NCBI GenBank assembly: GCA_903951425.1
Contig: CAJBBX010000174.1
Span: forward strand, 1-64,000
Source: an uncultured Chthonomonas sp.
GTDB taxonomy: Bacteria > Armatimonadota > Chthonomonadetes > Chthonomonadales > CAJBBX01
Direction: 5' to 3'
DNA length: 64,000 nt
In this document: piece after piece, positions 35,901 to 42,664 of the stretch
Layout of the letters: each line of letters begins with the position of its first letter
Position numbering within the stretch: position 1 is the first letter of the stretch
Position numbers and translations under genes: made by a program
Notes under the pieces: model-generated
What the model saw: the letters and a program-made list of their open reading frames with translations, nothing else
Database searches by the model: none
Told to the model about the DNA's origin: nothing

Positions 35901-38354
35901 GCCGGGATCCCGCCCACGGCGACATTGCGCAGCATCGCGGTGGATCCCATCACACCATCGACCCTGTACGTTGCGGCGTGGACCGGTTGCTACAAGTCCA
36001 CCGACGCTGGAGCATCGTGGACGCTCCTGAAGGAGGGCTTGGCGAGAAACCCCTACCTTAACTCCATTGCCATCGATGCACAAGACAGGCAGACGGTCTA
36101 CGCCGCGGACTCCGCAGGAGTGTACAAATCGACCGATGGCGGTCTGCACTGGGCGTCCTCAAAGTCCGGCATGCCCACCTACCCAAACCTGGCGTTCGTC
36201 GCGACCCACCCGGCCATGGCGGACCGGGTCTTTGCCGGCGGCTATGATGCGCTCTACGTCTCAGTGAACGGCGCCCAGACGTGGACGGCGGATACCGGCG
36301 CCAAGTGGTGCTACGGTTTGGCCTTCGATCCCAGCAATCCGGCCATCGTCTACGGCGCCCCGGGCACCGATGGCGGCATGAACAAGGTCTACAAGAGCAC
36401 GAACTACGGCTCCGGCTGGTCCAGCGCCAGCTTTGGACTGCCGATCACGCAGTATGCCCAGGCCGTGGTGCTAGACCCGGTGACACCGTCGAACGTCTAC
36501 ATCGGCACCTCCGGCGGCGCGCGCCTGTACAGGAGTGTGAACAGCGGAGCCGCCTGGGCTGCTCCCTCCGCCGGGCCCGCGCTCGACAAGGTGGTCGCAC
36601 TGGCCATTGACCCATCCCACCCCGCAACTCTCTACGCAGGCGGGTCGGTCGCCAAGGTTTGGGATGCGTTCGCGGCGCGCATCACGCCCGGCGGCACGCG
36701 GGTCACCTATGCCACGTTCATCGGCGGCATCGGGGATGACCGTGGCGCAGGCATCGCTGTTGACGCCGAGGGCGTTGCTGTCGTGACGGGTCAGGCAGCC
36801 TCAACAGACTTCCCGACCACGCCGGGCGCCATCAGCCGGACGCGCCACGGGGCCAGCGATGTATTCGTGACGCGGCTGCCGCTCGGTCCGTCGTCCACGG
36901 CCGACCTTGCTGCCTTCGATGCGTCAGGCTCACTGGGCCAGACCATCTCCATCACGGCCAGGCTGACCGGCACAGAGGGCGTCGCTCTCCCGGGGCGATC
37001 GGTCACAGTTCGGGTGGCGGGCTATGACGCCGGCTCGGCAGTCACCGGCGCCGACGGCGCCTGCGCAGTTGCGTTCACCGTCCCGGACGAACTGGGCTTC
37101 GGCGACCACGCCGTGACCGCCGAGTTCGCCGGCGATAGCTGCTACTTCCCTGCCACGGCTTCGGCCACGCTGCGTGTAGCCGGGATTGTCACGGGTTTGT
37201 CAACTGAAGCAGTCATCGGCCGGCCCGGCGCCTCGGTCCAGCTGTCGGCCCGCCTCGTCCGCCCCTCCACCGGCGAGGGCCTGCAGGGACAGACGCTGGG
37301 ATTGCTGGTCGAGGGAACCTCGATCGGCGCTGCCGCTACCGACGCCACAGGCACGGCGGTCGCCCAGTATTCGATCCCGGTCTATCCGACGGTCTCACCC
37401 ATGGCCATCGAGGCGGCATTCGCGGGCAGCGCCCCCTACAACCCAAGCGCCGCCACGGCCGCCCTCACCATCGACCGCTACGCTACGGCGATGTCCGCGC
37501 CCGATCGCTCAGGCATCATCACCAATACGGTGGCGCTGAAGGCATTCCTGTGGCGCCTGCCCGGCAGCGTGTTCGTGGCCGGAAGGCCGGTTGGCTTCAA
37601 AATCGCGGGCACGGCCGTCGGTCAGGCTGTCACGGATGCGCAGGGCATGGCCATGCTGCTCTGGCCCATCTCGGCGGGGACTGCCACCCGGACGATCACT
37701 GCCACGTTCGCGGGCGATGCCGGCTATGCGGCCTCATCGGCTGCCGCCACGCTGACGTCTCGAACCGTCTCCACGAAGGTGTACGTGGTTGACCGAACCG
37801 CCAAGGTGAAGTCCTATGTGGTCCTCAAAGCCTATCTGTTTCTAACCAACAACGCCCTGGTCGTGGGTAAGCCGGTGACGGTGAAGGTGGACGGGACGCC
37901 GGTAGGTACGGCGAATACGAACCCATCCGGCTGCACGCAGTTCGGCTACACCGTGCCCGATGGCGCTGGTGCAGGTTCGCGGGTGATTCGCGGTGAGTTC
38001 GCGGGCGATCCGGGTTACATGGCCTCGGCGAGCAATGGCACGCTCACGGTCACCAAGGGCAACCTGTACATCTGGCCGTACGTCCGATCAGGCAGGGCCG
38101 GCACGGCCCATCCCCTCCGCGCCTACGTGCGCAGCTTGCCGGACTATCTGGTCCAGACGGACAAGAGCCTGGCGTTCAGCGTGAACGGCACGGTTATCGG
38201 AACGGCAGCGACTGGGGCTGATGGCTGGGTCTCCGTGGTCTGGGCCATCCCGGCTGGTGAGGCGGTCGGTGCACACGACGCGCTGGCCGAGTTTGCTGGG
38301 GATGCATCGTACCTGCCGGTATCAGCGACCACCACCTTCAATGTGGTTCCTTAG
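32937..38354 (+). CDS. Giant exported SBBP/BNR beta-propeller protein with Ig-like repeats
   Basis: 1805-aa surface or secreted protein. The ATG at 32937 follows GGAGG by six bases and begins a signal peptide (RPWLGVLALAAGPSIGLA). Residues about 30-240 form the beta-rich domain that precedes SBBP repeats in many such proteins (VPIFSQVKIANVYRGIDMVY, EFDFVVRPGGD). SBBP units follow (STYLGGSGDD, YVTGGTASTDFPVTPGA), interrupted by two blocks of BNR/sortilin-type repeats (YKSTDAGASW, VYKSTDGGLHW, with AIDPSHPATLYAGG). The last 480 residues hold four or five Ig-like repeats, each ending like AEFAGDASYLPVSA. No C-terminal anchor or sorting signal is evident. Likely an extracellular binding or adhesive protein; ligand unknown. 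Confidence 0.85.
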   Translation: MCACVRLRPWLGVLALAAGPSIGLAEGEPASPRIPPVAFERHTGLHGGGAEFVVRTGRRTILVSGGAATLFLPGDGAGNRAHAVHVTVAGASPRATAVGLDRQPGVVNYLTGGDRSGWRVHVPIFSQVKIANVYRGIDMVYAGARRPNAQASALEFDFVVRPGGDASRIGLRFKGARARVAPGGDLVLTAGAESVRFRRPVAFQVRRGRRQEVACAFTAAAGHAGFRLGRYDIRRTLVIDPVVEFSTLLPGGAADIAGGVCVDAQGNSYIAGATASTDFLTSAGAFQRTAPSGGNAFITKLSPAGSLIYSTYLGGSGDDSAAAIRVDSAGCAYVTGGTASTDFPVTPGAPGPVAHGPGPDAFVTKLSADGASVVYSTYLGGVGDDKGTGIALGADGSAYVGGSTASPDFPTVAGSFQTAHADAGCVRSADGGASWTPAANGIDTSTLSVLAMDPTAAGTLYAATQVGVFRSADAGATWAALGSQPPGTVTALAVHPQTPTTLYAGTQSNGLYRSTNSGVTWTSVTYTTVLMPAASITAIAISRQSPASVYIIHNGDFTRSTDNGMTWQLKSYVSPTTALGLHPSLPATVYAISSGILFATTDGATSWSQYGMTQGKVQAFSIAPSDPSVWYLVAVSSVLSPAAMAVSTDSGVHWQTRATGLPAASTVRAIAVDPVNPAVATVGLDVGMYRTVDFGMNWTVAGGGVAPSVKALVAVPADPPTLVAGVVAGADAFAAKIAPGGTALAFSTLLGGPGDDAGAGVAVDSAGSMVVVGTTLSALFPTTVGALQPVRIGNGTGDAFVTKLSPDGAGLAYSTYLNGSAGSDGVAVAVGHDGTAYVCGSTDSVDFPATPGAAQPVKAGGRDAFIAKLTADGASLAYATLLGGWYDDRCQAIAVDHAGDAFVAGSTCSGDFPATLGAYREALGNSPLYKSADAGVSWAPANRGLGVDWVKAIAMDPQHPATLYAVGGLQVQGVYKTFDGGSTWFPASAGIPPTATLRSIAVDPITPSTLYVAAWTGCYKSTDAGASWTLLKEGLARNPYLNSIAIDAQDRQTVYAADSAGVYKSTDGGLHWASSKSGMPTYPNLAFVATHPAMADRVFAGGYDALYVSVNGAQTWTADTGAKWCYGLAFDPSNPAIVYGAPGTDGGMNKVYKSTNYGSGWSSASFGLPITQYAQAVVLDPVTPSNVYIGTSGGARLYRSVNSGAAWAAPSAGPALDKVVALAIDPSHPATLYAGGSVAKVWDAFAARITPGGTRVTYATFIGGIGDDRGAGIAVDAEGVAVVTGQAASTDFPTTPGAISRTRHGASDVFVTRLPLGPSSTADLAAFDASGSLGQTISITARLTGTEGVALPGRSVTVRVAGYDAGSAVTGADGACAVAFTVPDELGFGDHAVTAEFAGDSCYFPATASATLRVAGIVTGLSTEAVIGRPGASVQLSARLVRPSTGEGLQGQTLGLLVEGTSIGAAATDATGTAVAQYSIPVYPTVSPMAIEAAFAGSAPYNPSAATAALTIDRYATAMSAPDRSGIITNTVALKAFLWRLPGSVFVAGRPVGFKIAGTAVGQAVTDAQGMAMLLWPISAGTATRTITATFAGDAGYAASSAAATLTSRTVSTKVYVVDRTAKVKSYVVLKAYLFLTNNALVVGKPVTVKVDGTPVGTANTNPSGCTQFGYTVPDGAGAGSRVIRGEFAGDPGYMASASNGTLTVTKGNLYIWPYVRSGRAGTAHPLRAYVRSLPDYLVQTDKSLAFSVNGTVIGTAATGADGWVSVVWAIPAGEAVGAHDALAEFAGDASYLPVSATTTFNVVP

Positions 38355-38403
38355 GTGGTCCATCAGGACCGGGACGAGCAGGCGACCACCGTGAGGATCC
38401 GGC

Positions 38404-39693
38404 ATGCAACGAGACTTCAAGGCTGACCCTCGAGGCTGCGGTCTGGCCCGTATTGGCACGCGCTTCCTGGCGGCGCTGGTTCTGCTGGTCGCCATGGCGC
38501 CGGTACAGGCCTTGCCGAGGTCCGCCCCGCCGCAGGACCCGACCTACCTGACGATCCTCGGGCAACCCGAGGAGTTCGCGAAGGAGTTCCCGGTCGCGCC
38601 TCCCGCGAGCAGCAGGCAGATCGGCTTCGGCATCGTCCTCTACACGCTGAACACGGCGGCGGCGGAGCTGCGGCGGCAGACGGAGGAGGCGCTGGACAAG
38701 GCTGAGCGGACCGGCTATCCCGTCCTGATCCACATGGATGACTGGAACTTCCCGGCGGCGTCGCAGGACCCGGCCATGGCGGAATGGTCCGCGTTCCCGC
38801 GGCCGGGAGAGAAGCGTGGCCCGGTGATTCGCCGGCGCTGGATCAACTGGGGCTCATGGATCGTCGCCGGAGCGCCGCCGAACACCGAGAGCCCCGCCTT
38901 CCGCGCCGACATGCGCTTGCGCGTCCGATCGGTCGCCGACCCGGTCGCCGGACGCCTCAAGCGGTGGCGGGCCGAGGGCAAGGCGCACCTCCTGGCCGGT
39001 CTGGTCGTGGGATGGGAGTCGGGCTATTACACCATGGACGACTTCCGCCCGGGCGAGCGTCCGCGGGCAGGGGCCGAAGTCCTGGGCGACGACGAGATCG
39101 GCCGCGCGGGATACGCCGCCCTGACGGCCCGGCGCCAGAGCGCGGCCACCGTCCGGAAGCTGGCGGCGAGGACCAGGCGCTCGGAGCCGGAGGTGATCCA
39201 CGACCTGATGGTCGGCGTCGTGCATGACTACACGGCGTTCCTGTGCGGGGTCTGCCGGGCGGCAGGCGTGCCGCGTGAGCGCATTTACACGCACTACACG
39301 GGCATCGGCGCCCTTGCCCCGGACGCCGTGCCGGGTCCGCTCCGGGCCGATGGCCGCAACATGCCGCTGCGAGCCGCCGTCAACGGGGCGTCGCGGCCGG
39401 GCATCACCGCCACGCTGCCCTGGACCGACGTTCCGCGCGCCGCCGCCGCGTTTCGGGCGGAGCGCCGCCGCGAGTGGGGCGCCGTGGAGATCGAGTTCAC
39501 AGATGTCACGCGCGGCGAGGAGCCCGCGCTCAAGTTCCTGGAGTCGCTGAGCGGGAGCGGCGCTCGGGTGATGTGCATCTACGGCTGGTGGGAAGCTCCG
39601 GAGCACACCTTCGGCGTGCGCGGCAGCGGAGCCGTGCCGGCGATGAAGAGGTGGCTCTCCGGCGGGCCAGACCCGAACCGGCCAAACCGGTAA
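38404..39693 (+). CDS. Secreted protein of unknown function, TIM-barrel-hydrolase-like
   Basis: Not assignable to a named family. The 429-aa product has a signal peptide (ARIGTRFLAALVLLVAMAPV), a conserved-looking start (DPTYLTILGQPEEFAKEF) and barrel-like segments (QIGFGIVLYTLNTAAAEL, GYPVLIHMDDWNFPAAS, LLAGLVVGWESGYYTMDDF, AVEIEFTDVTRGEEPAL). Paired acidic residues in WESG and EIEFTD could be catalytic, which would suit a clan GH-A-like hydrolase, but this is inference. It begins 50 bp after the SBBP gene in the same direction. A broken paralogue lies 1.3 kb downstream at 41011. Confidence 0.68.
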   Translation: MQRDFKADPRGCGLARIGTRFLAALVLLVAMAPVQALPRSAPPQDPTYLTILGQPEEFAKEFPVAPPASSRQIGFGIVLYTLNTAAAELRRQTEEALDKAERTGYPVLIHMDDWNFPAASQDPAMAEWSAFPRPGEKRGPVIRRRWINWGSWIVAGAPPNTESPAFRADMRLRVRSVADPVAGRLKRWRAEGKAHLLAGLVVGWESGYYTMDDFRPGERPRAGAEVLGDDEIGRAGYAALTARRQSAATVRKLAARTRRSEPEVIHDLMVGVVHDYTAFLCGVCRAAGVPRERIYTHYTGIGALAPDAVPGPLRADGRNMPLRAAVNGASRPGITATLPWTDVPRAAAAFRAERRREWGAVEIEFTDVTRGEEPALKFLESLSGSGARVMCIYGWWEAPEHTFGVRGSGAVPAMKRWLSGGPDPNRPNR

Positions 39694-39699
39694 CGAGTT

Positions 39700-39846
39700 C
39701 CAGCAGCCGATAAGTCCTTTGTCGCCCACGGGCGATGTCTGCTCAAGCGGCTTCGCATCGTTCGGTACGTCAGCGGCATAGGCACAGTCGACGGCTGTGA
39801 ACATCAAGCAGACAGCCAGCAAGGCCGCCGTATAGGTGACACAGTG
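39700..39846 (-). pseudogene. Possible N-terminal fragment of a secreted protein
   Basis: A minus-strand frame encodes a good signal peptide without an ATG (TYTAALLAVCLMFTAVDCAY then AADVPNDAKPLEQ) and GDKGLIGCWN, which resembles the start of a LamG-type domain. It then runs into the antisense of the upstream gene. I read this as a gene start left behind after deletion of the rest. Confidence 0.35.
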
Positions 39847-39859
39847 TAGTTCCCATCTC

Positions 39860-40110
39860 GTCAGTACCCGGCCATCCGTGGCTCTTCGAGGTGACCAGCC
39901 CGATCAGGCCGGACGAGTCCAGCGGCAGCTGCACATCTGCGTGGATCATGCATGCTGTAAGTGCTGCGTTCCGTCTGGAACGGTCCTCCGCCAAGGAAGC
40001 CGGGAGGGCACTCCACCGTGCGTGCGGTTGCATCGACCGGCTGGCTGTCGTCGGCCACGCGGTTACCCCGCGGTCACCGACTTCGGTCTCCGGTTGGTCG
40101 TCACCGCCGC
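39860..40110 (-). pseudogene. Decayed C-terminal tail of another GH106 alpha-L-rhamnosidase
   Basis: The minus strand reads GNRVADDSQPVDATARTVEC, PPGFLGGGPFQTERSTYSMH and, after a frameshift, LPLDSSGLIGLV. This aligns with the end of the intact GH106 at 3456-6980 (NRMIGDKQPADANARTV, PEGFLAGDEFGSGRYTFS, LLPSGLLGPVRL). Upstream, TNR and a degenerate TEVVNR are recognisable only by allowing several indels. It is a second ruined GH106 copy, 33 kb from the intact genes and next to an unrelated SDR gene. Confidence 0.68.
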
Positions 40111-40122
40111 TGCACGGTTGCG

Positions 40123-40830
40123 CTACAGCGTCTCGCCGGTGTAATCCTGCGCGCGGAACAGCTTCCCATACGTCCCGTCGTCGATCAACGCAGGGACGAG
40201 GGCGCCGGGCATCACAGTTTCGACCGCGTTGGGTGCGCTCGGCCCGCCGAGGTCGGTGCGGAGCCAGCCAGGGTCCAGCAGGTTCATCAGCACGCCATCG
40301 GCGGCAAGCCGGCCGGCGGTGTCGAGCACGAACTTGTCAACGGCGGCCTTCGAGGCTGCGTAGGCGTTCATCTCGGGCTGGTCCTTGACGCCGGACGTCA
40401 CGTTGACGATTCGCCCCCACTTGCGCTCGACCATGCCCGGGCCGAAGGCGAGGCAGATGCGGATCAGAGAGATCGTGTTAACCTCGAAGCTGGCCCTAAA
40501 GTCCTCTGCCGGGATCGTCATCCAGTCGTGGCGGTACGGTGTCATGACGGCTGCGTTGTTGTAGAGGATGTCGATGCCGGGTGTTTCGGTAAGAGCCTTC
40601 GAGATCAGAGCGTCGACCTGCGTCTGGTCAGAGAGCTCCGCGCCGATCTGAAGCACGTTCACGCCCTTCGCCGACAGCTCTGCCGCAAGCGCCGACGTGT
40701 GATCGACGTGTCGGCCGTGCAGAACGACGCTGCAGCCGCAGTCGGCCAACCCCAGGCTGGTCTGCCGCCCTACTCCCCGGCTTGCGCCGGTGACGAGCGC
40801 CCACTTCCCCTTAATGGTTGTCCTGTCCAT
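40123..40830 (-). CDS. Short-chain dehydrogenase/reductase (SDR)
   Basis: Classical SDR of 235 aa. The cofactor motif TGASRGVG lies at 14-21, NNAAV at 91-95, catalytic Ser146 in NVTSG, Tyr157 and Lys161 in YAASK. An Arg at residue 40 after the second strand (LHGRHVDH) favours NADP(H). The ATG at 40830 with GGAGG upstream is preferred to a start 192 bases earlier. Cytosolic; substrate unknown. It is the only intact gene between two sets of gene remnants. Confidence 0.86.
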   Translation of the reverse strand: MDRTTIKGKWALVTGASRGVGRQTSLGLADCGCSVVLHGRHVDHTSALAAELSAKGVNVLQIGAELSDQTQVDALISKALTETPGIDILYNNAAVMTPYRHDWMTIPAEDFRASFEVNTISLIRICLAFGPGMVERKWGRIVNVTSGVKDQPEMNAYAASKAAVDKFVLDTAGRLAADGVLMNLLDPGWLRTDLGGPSAPNAVETVMPGALVPALIDDGTYGKLFRAQDYTGETL

Positions 40831-41010
40831 GACGTGACCTCCAGGTGTTGCCGGCTTCCGATCTCGGCTGCAGCCATGGTACCCCGGCTGGGATGACGGT
40901 CGTGTCGCTGCCTCGGACGCGGTAGCATAACTCGTGCGGGCACACCGACCGCGTTTCCCGCCGGGTTCCGTCATCGCAGGAGCGGCCGAGCGGTCACAGG
41001 AGATGCGGGC

Positions 41011-41290
41011 ATGCGACGACAATTGGCGTCTGTCCCTCGAACCTACGGTCTGGCCAGTTCGGGCGCGCGCCCCGTGGTGGCGCTCCTTCTGCTGGTCTGT
41101 ACGGCAGTTGCACTGTCCCTGCCGCGGTCCGGTGCACCGCAGGACTCGACCTGCCTGACGATCCCCGGACAGCCCGAAGAGTTCTCCAACGCGTTCCGGC
41201 CGCGCCCCCGGCCAGCAGCAGGCAGATCGGGTTCGGCATCATGCTTTCTACGCTGAACACGCCGGTCGCTGATCCGGTCGCGAGGCGTCC
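41011..41290 (+). pseudogene. Truncated, frameshifted paralogue of the 38404-39693 secreted protein
   Basis: From the ATG at 41011 the product repeats the start of its neighbour: signal peptide (ARPVVALLLLVCTAVALSL), then RSGAPQDSTCLTIPGQPEEF against RSAPPQDPTYLTILGQPEEF. One base is lost near 41200 and the match continues in the next frame as SSRQIGFGIMLSTLNT. It then jumps straight to VADPVARR, which corresponds to VADPVAGR about 95 residues further along in the intact copy. The remainder is absent. A tandem-type duplicate has thus been ruined by a frameshift, an internal deletion and loss of its 3-prime end. Confidence 0.8.
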
Positions 41291-41308
41291 GAATGCAGGG
41301 CAACGGCA

Positions 41309-41875
41309 ATGCAGCCACTCGACATCGACCGATGGCGAGAACGTGCTTCGAGGCCCTCACGCGGGCCGCATCTCGGCCGGCGCCCTTCGGGTCCTACACG
41401 TCGCCGGCCCTGTGGACCATCCGCACATTTCGGCCCAAATGCTGCAGTGCCACCTGGACCCAAGCCACGATTGGGCGTCCTTTCCGTCGGATCACGTTGA
41501 CCGGTGCGTCAGTCGGATGGCGTCGCACTTCCGGGTTGGCGCTCGGACGCGGATCTGCGACTTCGGATGCGGTCCTGGCCTGTGGACAACCCGGTGGGCC
41601 CGGCTCGGTGCCGCCGTGACCGGGATTGACCTGTCGGAGCGCTCCATCGACTACGCGGTCAGCCGCGCCGAAGAACAGCGTCTACCGATAAGGTACATTG
41701 TCGCAGACTACTTGGAGATCCAGCTGGCGGGTCCCTTCGATGTAGTGACGATGTTCCATGGCGACTTCTCTGTGCTCAGCCCCGATCAGCGTGCTCGGAT
41801 GCTCAGGACGTTCCGGCAGGTGCTGGCTCCCGGTGGCCGCGTCATCCTGGATGTGGACTCGATGGCTCGAATGGC
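41309..41875 (+). pseudogene. Broken class I SAM-dependent methyltransferase
   Basis: Three frames together spell a methyltransferase: MQPLDIDRWRERA (frame from 41309), then FEALTRAASRPAPFGSYTSP ending ALWT in a second frame, then HPHISAQMLQCHLDPSHDWA in the third. The core is clear: RICDFGCGPGLWTTRWARLG (motif I), VTGIDLSERSIDYA (motif II), and VLAPGGRVILDVDS. Just past that the sequence becomes the antisense of a beta-helix gene, so the C-terminal third is missing. Two frameshifts plus truncation make it non-functional. Its intact homologues are about 250 aa cytosolic enzymes of varied substrate. Confidence 0.7.
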
Positions 41876-42454
41876 GCCGCCGCCCATCAGGACGTTACGG
41901 TCCTCGCAGTTCAGGAAGTCGCACCGCTCGATGGCAACCGGAACGCCTAGGCTGACGTCGATAGCGCCACCGCTGGCGAGACCGTAACCGTTGGACCATA
42001 CCTCGTTAACCCCGTTGCGAATCGTGAGGTCGCGTACTGTCACGGAGGACAAGAAGAAGCGAAGGACGCTCTGCCGGCACCACCGCCACGTGTTCTGCAC
42101 CTGTCCCGTCTCGTCGTAATCCGCCGCAAATCCATCGCCGCCGACCTGTGAGCCGTCGATGACGGTGGAGCCCCGCCCGGCGCCTTCGATCGTCAGATCC
42201 CTCTTGCTCCGCACGTGCGCGGTGGCAGTCGGGGTGTAGACGCCGCCGGCGAGATGGATGGTGTCGCCCGTGGCGGCAAGGTCGACCGCCCTCTGGAGGG
42301 TGGCAAACGGGGCGCCGAGGCTGCCGTTGCCCGCAGTGTCTGACCCGTTCGTGGCTACGTAGAGGTCGGCCGCGAGGACCGGGCAGGCGAACAGCAGGAG
42401 GAGGGCCATGCCTGCCGCCGCCGGGAGTGCGTGATGAAGGTCTCTTCTGGTCAT
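41866..42454 (-). pseudogene. Truncated right-handed beta-helix (DUF1565-like) exported protein
   Basis: From the ATG at 42454: signal peptide (PAAAGMALLLLFACPVLAAD), then LYVATNGSDTAGNGSLGAPF and ATLQRAVDLAATGDTIHLAG, the classic DUF1565/pectate-lyase-like beta-helix start, followed by beta-helix rungs (LTIEGAGRGSTVIDGSQVGG, VTVRDLTIRNGVNEVWSNGY). It stops making sense after MGGGAIRA at about 41870, where it meets the methyltransferase remnant end to end. Around 195 residues survive, too few for a complete helix. Such proteins are often polysaccharide lyases or binders. Confidence 0.72.
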
Positions 42455-42664
42455 AGCGCAGTCACTCCGAGTAGTGGGATGGCCGGCGCCGACGGTGGTC
42501 GCGCCGATGGATGCGCACGTGCAAGTGCGTCTAACGACACTGTAGAACGCGACTCCGACCAAACTCCGATCAAATCCAGCCAGAGCCCTGCCCACGGCTC
42601 AGGGTGTGCGCCGCAAGGTAGAATCGCTTCCGGCGCACGATCTTAACCGCCCACTGCGGGCGTG

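Noticed and set aside
34200..36700. Regularly spaced similar DNA segments, considered as a CRISPR or tandem repeat array
   Set aside because: They encode degenerate BNR/SBBP protein repeats and are not identical short repeats with unique spacers.
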